The translations under genes were made by a program, and so were the position numbers. Below, one piece after another: positions 42,540-54,247 of a stretch of DNA of 64,000 nt. This stretch comes from Elymus sibiricus (taxonomy: Eukaryota > Streptophyta > Magnoliopsida > Poales > Poaceae), in NCBI GenBank assembly GCA_039707655.1, contig CM077665.1:138943148-139007147 (forward strand). Reading direction: 5' to 3'. Position 1 is the stretch's first letter. Every line of letters starts with the position of its first letter. Below the pieces are notes generated by a model. It was not told the origin of the DNA. It worked only from the letters and a program-made list of their open reading frames with translations, and searched no databases.

Positions 42540-43464
42540 AAAGAAAGAGCTAGAGTGACTAGAAACTAGCTTGACGGTAGACTTCACACCCACACAATCG
42601 AGAATTTCTTTATTCGCAACTTCGTTCTTTCGAGTTGGAAAGGCAACGGCTTTCGAGTATAAAGAAGCCGTTCCAGGTTATTTTTCCCCTGGTTTGTATC
42701 AGAGCTGACCACTGATAATAGGAAAAATGAAACATTTGGTGTGTTTTAATTCATTCTCAATCTTGTTTCCCCTTGCGCTCCGAGGGAAATAAAGGGGAAA
42801 TCAATGATTCATTTGGAGCAGTTTTCTAACTGACTCATTGACATGAGAGATTGGATGCGATGCGCCAGTCACTCGTACTACAGCGGACAAAGGTCACCGG
42901 CAAACGACCGTTCCACAATGGAACCTAGCACTACTGTTTGCCCTAAGGGCCAACCCACCTTTTCAGAGAAACAGACACATGACATCACTATATTACGCAT
43001 TTTCGAGATAAGAAAGTGGAGAATGCACTCTTCCCTTTTTTTTACATTTTAAACTCATGTTCATGGTCTGTTTTATTCCCAATTGTTGCCCGTGTGAAAA
43101 GAAAGAAGAGAAATTGGGCCATGTTTCCCGAGAGAGACTGCCTTCTCTCAGGCCAGCAGTCTTATACTTATAGTCGACTGCTCTATGACGATCTGACCTC
43201 TTTCCTGGGCTCTGCTTGCTCGTCTACGCTCCGACCAATTCAGTCAAAATCGAAAAAACGGTGTTTCCTTGAAAAAGTCTAAGAAATAGTAGTAGTAGTC
43301 AAAAAGTGCACTTTTTCCATATATTTCGATTTATAGGGATCCCTATCTTTATCTCTATCCACAGAGATACCTATCTATATAGAGAGAGATTTTTCTCCAA
43401 ATTGATCTAGACTATCCTCTATCCGGATAGATATGTCCCTATGAGCGACTAGGCCGATCTTTTT
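42540..43464. other. Spacer between nad6 and rps4
   Basis: It contains copy 2 of the short repeat at 42581-42599 and an AT-rich stretch with GATAGA/TCTATC words at 43320-43440. No gene recognised. Confidence 0.4.
42581..42599. repeat. Short dispersed repeat, copy 2 of 3
   Basis: ACTTCACACCCACACAATC, identical to the cores at 10724 and 63369. Confidence 0.85.
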
Positions 43465-44538
43465 TTATATGTTTTGGCCACGTCCGTTTCCGCTCCGAAG
43501 AGGAAGGTTTGGATCTTTCAATCTTATGTCGTGAGGGATGTGACCTATGTTAGGTCCATAAGATACCACAGCTTTTAGTGTTCTATGATTCACCTCCGAA
43601 TAATGAGTAGGTAGTTCGATCCTTTTGATTCTTATCTTCCTAGTAAACGGGGATCCGGAGCAATAGGTCGAATTACTATATAAAGAAGACTTGTAAACAA
43701 AAGGACTTATTGTTCGAGTAGGAAGATTTCGGTTTTTCTCCTTCCTTCTTTTCAATAAGAAGAAGTATTTGAAATGAAACAAATTCCTCTTCATTCTGTT
43801 GTGCTCAGCGAAGGAACTGCCTAAGCATACTTTTGCGGATCCAAACTTCTTTGTTCTTTCAAAGTCTTCTTCTTGCATATAAGAACGCAACTCTTGCAAT
43901 TCCATGGATTTGAGTAGTAAGCGGCATCCCCTCTGAATTGTGAGTAAGCGGAACCATTCTGTTTTTGTTCTTCTCCAGATTCTGGCCGGTAGGAATTTTC
44001 CTCTTCTTTTTCCAACTGATATGGCCGATAGGAATTTTCCTATGATTTTTCCAACTGATATGTCGATATAGAAAGATCTCCTTATTTCAAAACCGCGGGT
44101 TCTCGCGTCATTTTCTTTAAAAGTTATTAGATCACCGTGGGAAACTTTCAAATGAGTAATGGTTACCAGTCCATTATTCAAACAAACCCTTCGATGACTT
44201 ATGGGCTGCCTTGCTTGAGGAAGAGTGTCACTAAAATGGAGACGAACCGGAATCACGTCCGATCTTGTTTCTTGATTGAGTAAAAAAGGGATATATGAAG
44301 TTCGTTCTCTTCCTCTGTGCATCTCCCTTATGGGTAAATCACCATAATAAAGAGACAACTTTCGTGTAGTTTGTGATTTGATGTTACTGTTTAGATTTTC
44401 TCTCCGAGAAAGATTTCTTTTAATGGATCTCCTCTTGTTCCTCAATCTTCGGAGAATACGGCGTTGGATTAGAGAAAGTTCTCTGTTCCGAACATTTCCT
44501 GGAAGTAGACAACACGTTTTAAATCTTAATGCTGGCAT
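43465..44538 (-). CDS. rps4: Mitochondrial ribosomal protein S4
   Basis: A 357-residue uS4 protein, intact from MPALRFKTCCLLPGNVRNRE to SGNGRGQNI. Recognisable text: RRILRRLRNKRRSIKRNLSR, KLSLYYGDLPIREMHRGRER, SYIPFLLNQETRSDVIPVRL, QARQPISHRRVCLNNGLVTI (the S4 RNA-binding domain), RSYMQEEDFERTKKFGSAKV, SSFAEHNRMKRNLF and YGPNIGHIPHDIRLKDPNL. S4 binds 18S rRNA early in small-subunit assembly. Length is in the plant mitochondrial range. Some monocots use a slightly upstream start; no better one is seen here. Confidence 0.95.
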   Translation of the reverse strand: MPALRFKTCCLLPGNVRNRELSLIQRRILRRLRNKRRSIKRNLSRRENLNSNIKSQTTRKLSLYYGDLPIREMHRGRERTSYIPFLLNQETRSDVIPVRLHFSDTLPQARQPISHRRVCLNNGLVTITHLKVSHGDLITFKENDARTRGFEIRRSFYIDISVGKIIGKFLSAISVGKRRGKFLPARIWRRTKTEWFRLLTIQRGCRLLLKSMELQELRSYMQEEDFERTKKFGSAKVCLGSSFAEHNRMKRNLFHFKYFFLLKRRKEKNRNLPTRTISPFVYKSSLYSNSTYCSGSPFTRKIRIKRIELPTHYSEVNHRTLKAVVSYGPNIGHIPHDIRLKDPNLPLRSGNGRGQNI

Positions 44539-47159
44539 GGCATATTTCGTTCAATCAGTCTTTTTCGCCACATCGCGTATAAAGGGAATCGAACCCAACT
44601 CTTCCACGAACCCCCCACGAATGGTCCTCCCTTAATTCAATGAACTATGAGAATTCCTTTTTTAGTTTTTTTCTTTTCAGTTCTCATAAGTCCTTGATAT
44701 ACTAGCAGAAACTCAATACTTGACCGACTGCGTCACAGTGCTCAGGTAAAGTGGCAGTGGTTGAAAGCAAGCGGAAACGTCAGTGTTTTCTGTGCGTTAC
44801 GATAGTAGTGGTGAAAGAAAATCCAATTCAAATATCTCAACGTAAAAGGAAAATCGTTTCACTTTGAAAGGAAAGCTAGTTATATGAGATCGAAATCACT
44901 CTATCTACGATATTCATTGCACCATGATTGAAGGACAATGAGGGGCAGGTTATATTCCCTTTCTTCTGATCGATTGAGCTCAAAGGCAAAAGGCACTAAA
45001 GATGTTTAAGATGTTTCATCAGAATTGCTATTGACATCGACTTGTCCGAGAGATTAGCAAGCACCTCAGGGTTGTGAGAAATCCATCCCCAAAACCCAGA
45101 ATTGGATCTATTGTTTTCACTTTCTTTCCCAAACAATGTATCTGTTGATACCAGAATTGCTTATATTGCTCGCCCTAAGATGGAAAATGCGATAGAACCC
45201 ACTTTACATACCTCCATAGGAAGAGATCCCTTAGAAGAGAGTGAAACAGGCAGTACAGCAATTCACAAGCCATAGAGAACGAAACTCGGAAGAAGATCTA
45301 GTTTCAAGTCAGCTAGGAAGACCTCTTTCTTAAATTAAAGGGAAGGGGTCCACATAAGCCCCAATTATTCCCTAGCTTGTTAATCCAACATATCAGTTGG
45401 CGTGTCTGAATAAGAAAGAGTTGGGCGATGGTTTTAGAAAACCCGAAACTAGCCATGCCCTAAAGAAAGTGAATTCCAATCTACGTGAATCACGAAAGAA
45501 GCAAAGCCGGTCAAAGAATCGATTATATGCCTTCTCTTTCCATAAGACCGATGGCCTTAGTAACGTAACGCACAGAAGGAATAGAAGACAGAGCGAGGGG
45601 ATATGTCATGAGCAAAAGGGATGAACAACTACCCCTGTAAACGTAGCTTTGTGTAACAGGGGGAACGACTGTTGAGTCAAAAAGCTGAGTGAGAAGGAAG
45701 CAAAGGATCGGTTGTGGCGGGATACGAAGTGCTCTGCTAAGCCAATACGAATGTTTACATACGAACCCACGCCAATACATACGAGTAGTAGGGGTATTGA
45801 AATTCTCATCAATTAAAGGTTAGGGCTCGGTTTCCGGTTGACTTTCGAACAACGGCCACGGTGTAGGTTCGTACTCGATTGATCGGCTTCCTTTAGCTTT
45901 GTTACGGCATGTATAGAACCATTCGTAGTAGTGTACGTTCCCTACGTTAATTGATAGCGCTAGGTGATCATCGACAGCTTGGGCTAGGCCACGGCTCGAC
46001 ACATCCTCCGATAGTCCCTTTTCTCGGCTTAAAACCAATACGAATTGCTCCTATGATTCCCAGCGCTTTTATCCAATGATCCCCACGAATGAAAGAAATC
46101 AATCAATGAAATAGTTGTAGGCTCCTCTTTCGGATTCAATAGTAGTAGAATATTGTAGTTCCGAGATATCCTTCCCTGCCTTTTCAATTAATAGCTCGGA
46201 TTCCTATCCTCGGGCAAGGGAAATATGCTTAAACCAAGCTTCCCCCTTTGTTCGGGTACTCCTTTCAGGTGAGAGGCAGGCGCGAGGCTAAAAAAAAGAG
46301 CTTTCTATGACCTCGCCGAACTGAGACGTAGGTAATAAGCAAATTCCCCTTTGACGACATCCCTTTAGTTTCGTACGTACTTCCCTGTTTTCCTAGTTCG
46401 GCTTCGGGTCCTTCCTCTATCGAATATCCCTAACTAGCTTTCCAAGCCAGACGCGTTATTTCCAAGTTTCCTTGGGTAAGTGAAGAGATGAAGTCCTCTT
46501 CTTCACAGTGAAAGTAGCTCAAGCGGAAAGCAAGCAACTACACAGGATCACCAAAACGTTGTTTTTGTGCCTATGTTCACACTTCGTTCCTGCTCAACTG
46601 TGCTTTTTAGTTAAAACAAGCTAATTCGTTTGTTCTAGTCCGGTAAAACCTACTATTTGTGAGATTTCTTACTCTGATCTCATTTGTTTCACTCACTTTT
46701 TCTATCTTTTTCTGCATTCTTTCCTTACACTCTTTCTCTGTAGGTTAAGCCTATTTCCCTCGATTTCTCTATTGCAATAGCTCTGTTGCCAAAGAAGGTC
46801 AATCCCGTTCTGCCAAGCGATAAGCTGTACCATTCTGTCCTTCTACAGAGTAAGGAGTTTTCAAGCAAGAGTTCTCCCAAATACAGTAGTGGATAACAGT
46901 AATAAGTAGTTGATAGCAAAAAAACAGTTCAAGGTAGAAGTCTCTTGAGAATGCAAAAGGCCTGCAAACCTAGTTCACACGAGTGGATTCTTTCACAGCG
47001 TGCCTTTATTTACGCTAAAAGCAGTCTCATCAGCAGTGAAAGAACAACTTCCTAGCCGAATAAAAAGTTTCTGAAGTCAAACCTAGCGGCCTTGCAATGA
47101 TAAGTAGTCCAGTCTAAGAAGAAGTGTTGTGATAATAAAAAATACTAGCCGAAAAAGCG
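44539..47159. other. Spacer without recognisable gene
   Basis: 2.6 kb. GGGTTCGATTCCC on the minus strand near 44588-44600 resembles a T-arm, but no cloverleaf forms around it. A minus-strand frame at 45820-46038 (VHYYEWFYTCRNKAKGS) is unmatched. Confidence 0.4.
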
Positions 47160-47450
47160 GTTCCATTCGAATACTCTGCTGCGAGAAAGAGGTCTTCCGT
47201 CTTGTATAAGCACTGCACCAATACCGACATCACATGCATCTTTCTCTAGTAGAAAGGTTTTTAAAAAGTAAGGAAGTGCTAAAACTGGTGCATGCGTCAT
47301 GGCACTCTTAAGCTGCTCAAATGCCATGTCTTCCTCTTGTCCCCAATTCCACCCTCCTTTCTTCAATTGCTCCTTGAGTGGTTTACTAATGATGCCATAT
47401 CTCTTTACAAACTTCCTGTAGTATCCCTTAAGTCCCAAGAAACCGCGCAA
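47160..47450 (-). mobile_element. Ty3/gypsy RNase H region fragment
   Basis: The minus strand reads RGFLGLKGYYRKFVKRYGII, SKPLKEQLKKGGWNWGQEED, MAFEQLKSAMTHAPVLALPY and KDACDVGIGAVLIQDGRPLS. This is the connection between reverse transcriptase and RNase H in gypsy polyproteins (GLxGYYRKFV, then D-A-C/S-x-x-G-I-G-A-V-L). KDACD stands for the usual TDACD. It is truncated at both ends. Confidence 0.93.
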
Positions 47451-47459
47451 TTCTTTCAG

Positions 47460-49769
47460 AATATAAGGTCTAAGCCAACTCTTTCTAGCTTCAACCTTTC
47501 CTGCTTATTAGTCCTCCCACGAATCAGTATCAAAATCTCCCTGAGAATGAAAATCTGCCAATTTCCTCGAACCTTGCTCTGTTTCCTCCTCTCGGGGGCG
47601 CTTCCGTGACTCGGACGGGCCGGCCGACGTTTCCGCCTCTTCTTCCTTTCCAAGCTTGTTGCGGGGAATCTGGGCTCTTTTTCAGCCCCTAAGGACTGCT
47701 ACTTTGATGAATGAGGCCTGACGGTCTTAATTCGTAATGCTACTCCTACTGCTATTGCTATTGTTACTGCTTTTGGGAATTGGCATCTTTCTTCATAGGG
47801 ACCTAGCCAAGGAAAGCTTTCCCATTAAATGAATGTGCTTGCGTACTCTTCGATTCCTGCGGGAAGTGTGGGACTAATTGAATTTCATTCTTGTCTGCTA
47901 AGAGAATTATTCTTCCTTACAGCTTGCATTCGATGCATCCACCGTACTAAGAGCTCCTTCTTGAAGAACCGATTCTGTAACAACCCCAAAGGCGAATCTA
48001 TCTAAATAAACCTAAAATTCCCATTATGATTTGAGATTGCCTTGCCGTTGCGCCCCTTGCCTTTCTTACTGGATTTCCAGTTGATGGGGAAGGCTTGGCA
48101 AAGAAGCTTGTGTCGGAAGAGAAGTGGAAAACTAAGCTGTTCGGGCTTAACTTAAACCAGATTGCCCTAGTAGGAGTCAGAATAAGGTTGAGGCTTGAAG
48201 ACAAGCAACTGACATCTCGGATCTTGCCATTGCCAGGAGCATGGATGCCCAGAATGCCCACAGTCTATGTCTGTCTATATAGGCTTTAAGGAAAAAGGCA
48301 AGTAAGCCGTAAGCCAAAAATAAAGGCTTTTAAGGACCTTCGACAGCTTATAAATAAGCTAATAACAGATCTTTTGTGTCTTTCGAGATGCGAAGAGAAG
48401 TAAGAAGGTTTACTATTGGGATAACGAAGATATGACCATATTTCAGATCGATTTTCAACAGACGAGATCGGATAGTAGAATAGAGAGAAGGATTTGCTGC
48501 TTTCTTAAAATGATAGAGAGTCAGGAGAGGGTCTATGTTAATAGAGCTCTTTAGATAGGGAGAGGAAAGACATAACTAGACCGTGGAAAGAATAGAATCT
48601 TTTACCGCTACATCCGCTGGAGAAGAAAACTCAGCAAAGGAGATTCCTATCCTTTCTCTAGTTGAAGACTAATCTAGATATTCCCGAAGATGCTTGACTT
48701 CGAGTTCTTGGAGTGACAGCTTTCTTTGTAAACAAGGGTCCCTTACTCTATTACTTTTCCACTTCATTGATCTGAAAGAAGTGACAGAAGAAAGCTACGG
48801 GCATATACCCCTGCCCCGGGGGAACAGGTGCCACCTCAACAGCTATATTCTAAATCGTTAAGCCTCGCAACCCTTTCCTTTGTATCGGACCTTTCCCGCT
48901 TTCCTTACTTTCCTTCCTCACTCAAACTTGAAAAAGTCCTTCCATGAATCTAGGGAAGGAAAACCACCTCTGACTTCACCAAGTCTCCCTTTCTTTGGTC
49001 GAAGGCTTCAGGTCAAGATCCTTTTTCCTATCTATTGAAGATGCAAAGAGAGATGCTTCTTCCTCTTCAAGTTGGAAGTGCAAGAAGAAATGCGGTAAAT
49101 AGGAGTTCCATCTACCACGCACTCGCCCCACACTCCAGCTAACTTCAGCATCCATACTCAGCTAGGAGGAAGGTGCCGGGGACACTATGAACACACATGT
49201 ACTTGGTTGACTTCACGTCCCGTCTCACAACCGGGTAAGATCAAATAAACAAACAGCTTGCTTGCCCAATCCCTATTGAGAGGATTTCTTGAGCTTGAAC
49301 TTCCTTTTGTAGCTCCGCTCACAAGGACTTCTTTTCATCCGCAATGAAGCTTATACCACCACTTGGTCAGTAAGGCCTGATTCAAAAAAAAGATCAATCA
49401 CCCCCTTCCCTACTTCAATGGAAAAGGGGGAATCGCCCTTTCACAGCCGCCCCTCCACAAAATTTATACCTATCCTTTCGCCTAAGATGATCACGAACGA
49501 AGACAGAGAATTGCGTAGATAGGAGGAGGAAACGAACCAACCCGAAAAAACAAACAAAAGGGAATGAGAGAAATGATCGGAACGATTGAGGAAAGAAAGA
49601 GAATGGCGGCCCCTTTCCTTTCGCCCAGGGGGCATCGTCGTCGGGGACAGGCTTCGAGGGTTCTTCCATATCTAGATATAGAGATAGATGATAATAGAGA
49701 TCTAGATCTTTCTATAGATAGATCCTTTGAGAAATTTCTATTGATCCGCTTTCAAGATCTATGAACAAG
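47460..49769. other. Spacer without recognisable gene
   Basis: 2.3 kb. No recognised frame. Near 49675-49735 there is an AT-rich stretch of AGATAGATAGAT-like words. Confidence 0.4.
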
Positions 49770-50550
49770 AGAGATCCAAAAAATCTCCATGTAAAAAAAA
49801 AGAGATGAATAGATAGGGCTGAGCCGATAGCAGGACTGGGTACGATGATGGGGCGAGAGAGGGAAAAAACCCGTCGGGATGGATCGGGAAAAGTGACCTC
49901 CGGCTCAGCCCACGACTTCCTTCCCTTCGCATAGCTCAGGTGACTCCCTTCCCCCTTTTTTCCCAGAATGAATTAGCCCGACACGACGAATCCTGCCCTC
50001 CTATCTTTCTTTCTCATTGAATGAACCACTGCCTGGGACGCCCCTATGCCTATGAATTCAATGATTTAAGGGACCCGGGAGGAAACTTCGGAAAGAAAGC
50101 CTACTGGTTGGTCTGGTTGTCCCCCGGCGGTGCCCGGGCGGGCCTCGGTTCAATCTTGCCGATTCTACCTAGACATGGCTCAAAATGAAGGGGTAAGGCC
50201 AAGTGTTCTTAAAACAAAACTCTCAGTGCACACTTCGGAGCTCGGTCTTCCGTTAGGTCCTTTACGGACGACGAAAGCCCCTTGGCTATACTCTACTCTT
50301 CGCCTCCGGCTGTTCTGTTCTTTTCTTTTGGCTCGGCGGAGCTGAGCTGGGTTCCATTACACTCTGTAGGAAATGCATAGACAGTCCACGCAGCAAACCG
50401 AGGCCCTGCGTGCGCCGTACGTACCGCCTACGAATAATAGGTAGCCCCACCCCAGGCAGAGTTTGTGAGCCGTGTAATAGGCGACCATTTCGCGCGGTTC
50501 AGGGGGCACTTGAATAAGCCGCCGGCACCCGGCTGCGTCTTTACCCCTAT
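49770..50550 (+). other. nad5: nad5 intron 3, 3' part of trans-spliced group II intron
   Basis: A 34-nt domain V lies at 50467-50500 (GAGCCGTGTAATAGG ... GCGCGGTTC) just before exon 4. The 22-bp exon 3 is not nearby, as expected for a trans-spliced intron. The upstream limit is a guess. Confidence 0.75.
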
Positions 50551-50945
50551 CCAATTTTTGGGCCAATTCCCCCTTCGTACTACCAAAAAATGAGATTCTT
50601 GCCGAATCCGAGTTTGCTGCCCCAACCATTACAAAACTAATACCTATTCTGTTTAGTACTTCAGGTGCTTCTCTAGCGTATAATGTAAATCTCGTAGCGG
50701 ATCAATTCCAACGAGCCTTTCAAACTAGTACTTTTTGTAATCGACTCTATAGCTTCTTCAATAAACGCTGGTTCTTCGATCAAGTTTTGAATGACTTTCT
50801 AGTCAGATCGTTCCTGCGTTTCGGATATTCAGTCTCATTCGAAGCTTTAGACAAGGGTGCTATTGAGATATTGGGCCCTTATGGTATCTCGTACACATTC
50901 CGACGATTGGCCGAGCGAATAAGTCAACTTCAAAGTGGATCTGTT
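50551..50945 (+). CDS. nad5: NADH dehydrogenase subunit 5, exon 4
   Basis: The 395-bp exon matches the standard plant length. It encodes [100 protein letters not shown] and [16 protein letters not shown]. This is the C-terminal part of ND5, a proton-pumping subunit of complex I. The 3' end is fixed by GTGCGAAG at 50946. Confidence 0.96.
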
Positions 50946-51877
50946 GTGCGAAGAGTGCGTTATGAACCGTGGCCGCCTACCTGCTTTGGTTGGTGGGGGT
51001 GGCTCCTCCGTTGTGGGTAAATGGGAAACCCGACTCTACGAACCCGAGGAAAGGCTGCACAGCTTCCGTAGGGGTGTTAAGACCGGAGCTTTTTGTAGTG
51101 CTAGCAGGAATGCAAGTGAATGAATCCAATCCCATCCCCTTTAAAATCGGCGAGGTAATACCTTATTGAAGTAGGGCACGCTACGGCAACACAGGACTGA
51201 CGGGGTGGGGGCTTGCTGTCTACTTGGTGAGCCTTCACTGCCCCCTTCTGTAACTTCCCTTCTTTCGTCCGTCCACGAGGCAGTCAAAAGAAAGAGAGAA
51301 AGGGGCGGCCATAACGCAGGAGTCGTGGCGGTTGTATGCCACAAGGTCCCTATAGACAAGGGGACAAGTGAATCATCGCTTTTGGGCGCAGGCAGCCCTC
51401 TACCATCCATCCCATTGCATTCCTCTCGTAGAGTACTGTACCGTCTCAAACCAGATACATCTATGGAAAGAAAGGATTTCATAGAAAATCTGCATTTTTC
51501 TATTTTTTTTATCCCCATGCATTCCGTTATTCCCGTAACTATGGATTGATTGTCCCTACCTAACTAAATGGTAGTGGTCTAGGGAGCGCAATTGCTAGAG
51601 CACGGGAGAATGAAGAGTAATGATTTAAGCAAGAGCAGCCGGACGGACTACTATAGTCAGTCTAGTGACTACTATAGTCTTTTCTTTCTTTGTAGTTAAG
51701 TAATAATGTTTGGTATAGCAGCCTTTCCGAGCGAGTCTCTGGGATCTCCTGTAAACCCCCATGATGTGGTAAAGGGAGGATATTAGGGGAAGCAGTGAGT
51801 GGAGATTCCCCTGCGGAGAGCCGGATGAGGGGAGACCCTCACGTCCGGTTCGGTGGGCGGGGATATCCCGACCCTAC
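50946..51877 (+). other. nad5: nad5 intron 4, cis-spliced group II intron
   Basis: The intron is 932 bp, starts GTGCG, and has a 34-nt domain V at 51818-51851 (GAGCCGGATG ... CGTCCGGTTC). It ends CCCTAC before exon 5. There is no ORF of note. Confidence 0.92.
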
Positions 51878-52027
51878 TATCATTATGCCTTTGCAATGTT
51901 ACTTGGTTCAACTCCATTTGTGACCTTTTCTCGTATGTGGGACCCTCTATCTTCTTGGGTAGATTCTAGATCGTCTTTCATTTTGTTAGTGAGTAGTTTT
52001 CTTATTAATAAGTCAAGTCAAGAGTAA
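51878..52027 (+). CDS. nad5: NADH dehydrogenase subunit 5, exon 5
   Basis: The 150-bp terminal exon has the standard length. It encodes [40 protein letters not shown] and FLINKSSQE with TAA at 52025-52027. It joins exon 4 in frame (GSV then YHY). Proline and serine codons in place of leucine and phenylalanine are probable editing sites. Confidence 0.96.
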   Translation, partial: YHYAFAMLLGSTPFVTFSRMWDPLSSWVDSRSSFILLVSSFLINKSSQE

Positions 52028-53451
52028 TAAGAGAACTGTAGGAGCTTGCCAGGACGGCTTGGTAAGCAAGCTACCTGTTATGTAGGCGCCAACTCCCAGT
52101 TCTTTCTCTTCTTTCTTTTTGATTTTTTATTCTCGTTTGTTTTACTAAACGTATAATCTCCTTTCCGGGGAAGGGGTAACATAGACGGAGGCACATGTAG
52201 ACAGATACAGACTTTTTCAATCTTTTGCCTAAGCGAAGTAGTTGATCCCTCCGAGGTAAGGGCGAATCGAGACCGAAAGCTACTAATAAAATAGCATAAT
52301 CTGAACACATAGCTGAACACATAGTTTAAGTAGAAACTGTTAAAGCTCCCTGGTCTCGAAACGGCCGGCTTTGGTTCAGCTCTCGGGGCCACCTTACACA
52401 CTAATAAAATCGTCAGCTTCCTTCCCCACTCATCGCCCTCACTTTAAGACAAAAAATCCAATTCGATTCAAAGATCGGAATCATACCTCCAGCGGGCAAG
52501 GTCGGCTCAAGAAATGGAAGTTGTGAGATGGAAAGAAAACCACGAAAAAAGAACTGAATTAGGGATCAATCCATACGCGGCTTGCCTTCTCCCCTTCCCC
52601 ATAGTAAGCCAGCCAATAGTACCCTAACTTAAGAAGTTCTCTTAGCTAGCGCATGTCCATTAATGTGACCACCGCATGCTCCTGCATGAGTTTCATGAAT
52701 GGTTTGTTTTCGAATCCTGTCTCTCTGGGGAAAGGTATCTTTTTTCAATTCGAACAACGGTATCCCTACCTGGCAAACTATCCTCGTTTTCGAAGTCCCT
52801 AGTTTTGTCCTCTGCTGTAGTATTTCGGTTAGTAGACGGCTTCCTTCATCGGAAATCTAGCCAGTGCTTTCCATTAGGTGTGCAACGAAGGATAGCCTTG
52901 CTTTTCTTCTGATTCTGATTCAGTCCAAAGATAGAGACAAAAGAAAGGTAATTATTGAATCGGACATGGCTTCTTTTTCGGCATGGGCAAAGGTTTGGCA
53001 ATTCCACCATTAGCAAAGGTTTAATCGGTTGACGGTATCCTTGGCGAAAGGCACCTGGTGAGAGTAGCTGCTGCTGCTGTGCTACCTCCAACTATGAAGT
53101 TCAGCACATGAACAATACAGAGTACTTTGTTTCCAAAAATAATACAGAGAACAAGACCACAAGAAAACAATTTACAAGAACTACTTGGAGGCGGCAGCAT
53201 CTGGACAACAGGCTTAAAAGCTTCCAGAAAAATGATAGCACAGACAGCCGAAACAATTTTCCTAATATTTCTTTAACTTGACCTTTTTGCAGTACATCTA
53301 ACAGCATATAGGGGAATGCCTTTTTTATATTACATTTGCACCAAACCAAGCTATTCTTAATACTAATTCCTTTGCATAGATACTTTCAAAAGTGCTGAGA
53401 ATAGCAACAGAGAGAAAACGCTGCAGAAGATATCACAATTGAATTACTAAC
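52028..53451. other. Spacer; upper part is probably VPS11 intron
   Basis: 52028-53100 holds nothing I recognise. Roughly 53100-53451 follows the GT donor of the VPS11 exon on the minus strand and is pyrimidine-rich like a nuclear intron. The next VPS11 exon was not found. Confidence 0.45.
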
Positions 53452-53931
53452 CTGGTACTTGTTCATAGATTTTCTAGCATCTTCAATAAGCTTTGATTCT
53501 TGCTCAAGTTTGCGAGCAATGTAATCCTTGACAACCGAGAGCATCAAGCATGGGTTTTTTGATAGTGTATGTAGCACAACGATGGGAGGCAAAACATCCT
53601 CCTTCTCAATGTAGGTCAAGACCTCTTTCACTTCCTTAGAGCAATCTTCCCCAAGATCCCCAACTTCAACAGATCACCCCACAGAGATGGATCCCCCCCT
53701 TGAGATGAGTCCCTTAGCTTCTTACAGCATGCAATTAAACCTTCGTGATCGAGAGCTTGCTTGTAGCAACTGAGAACTTCTTTGTAGAGTTTGAGTTTCT
53801 CGTATCAAAATAACAATCCATCTTTGAATGCATTTTCATTACAAATAATAAGAGCAAGATCAACAGAATACAAAGGATCTTCCATCTCAGATGTCCAGGA
53901 AGACTTGAGCAATGCAAGCCCTTTCCTTTGC
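53452..53931 (-). pseudogene. VPS11: Nuclear VPS11 gene fragment (one exon with splice sites)
   Basis: The minus strand reads AKERA-type start text then GLALLKSSWTSEMEDPLYSV, DLALIICNENAFKDGLLF, a TGA, YEKLKLYKEVLSCYKQALDH, EGLIACCKKLRDSSQGGDPS, LWGDLLKLG, a 1-bp frameshift, DLGEDCSKEVKEVLTYIEKE, DVLPPIVVLHTLSKNPCLML and DYIARKLEQESKLIEDARKS. This is the C-terminal helical region of plant VPS11, a HOPS/CORVET tethering subunit of the vacuole, encoded in the nucleus. The exon is bounded by a TTTTTTCTAG acceptor at 53932 and a GTTAGT donor at 53451, so genomic DNA was transferred. The stop and frameshift make it a dead copy. Confidence 0.92.
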
Positions 53932-54247
53932 CTAGAAAAAAACCAGACAATCAAACTAGAGAGCTTTTCCAACCGCAGCTTAGGGGTTCCCGCGTGTAGA
54001 AAACCGCGGGTTCTTACCTTCCTCGAGTCCAAGTCTCGGAAGGCGCTTATTAAGGTCCTATTTCCCCGAGTCGATCTTCCAGTTCCGGTTTCCTTTCAAC
54101 CAATTCCAATTCCAAGCATTTCCTAAATCTGAAACGAAAGGAGCGTATCTTTATAGCCAAAATCATCATCTGCTTGTAAATTCATTGTGTAAAATAACTC
54201 GTAAATTCATTGTGCCAGAATTGATCACTGATCAGGTGTGATCAGTC
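53932..54247. other. Spacer between VPS11 fragment and cob
   Basis: The first 20-30 bp belong to the VPS11 upstream intron. The rest is cob 3' flank with the doubled phrase CGTAAATTCATTGTG/TGTAAATTCATTGTG near 54175-54210. Confidence 0.45.

Noticed and set aside
44560..44640. GGGTTCGATTCCC on the minus strand upstream of rps4, resembling a tRNA T-arm
   Set aside because: No D-arm, anticodon arm or matching acceptor strand could be placed around it.
51141..51518. 125-codon minus-strand frame inside nad5 intron 4
   Set aside because: It lies wholly in an intron that carries a normal domain V and has no maturase or endonuclease motif.
50357..51549. Several 60-125-codon frames on both strands around nad5 exon 4 and intron 4
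   Set aside because: They overlap group II intron structure and the true nad5 frame and show no family similarity.
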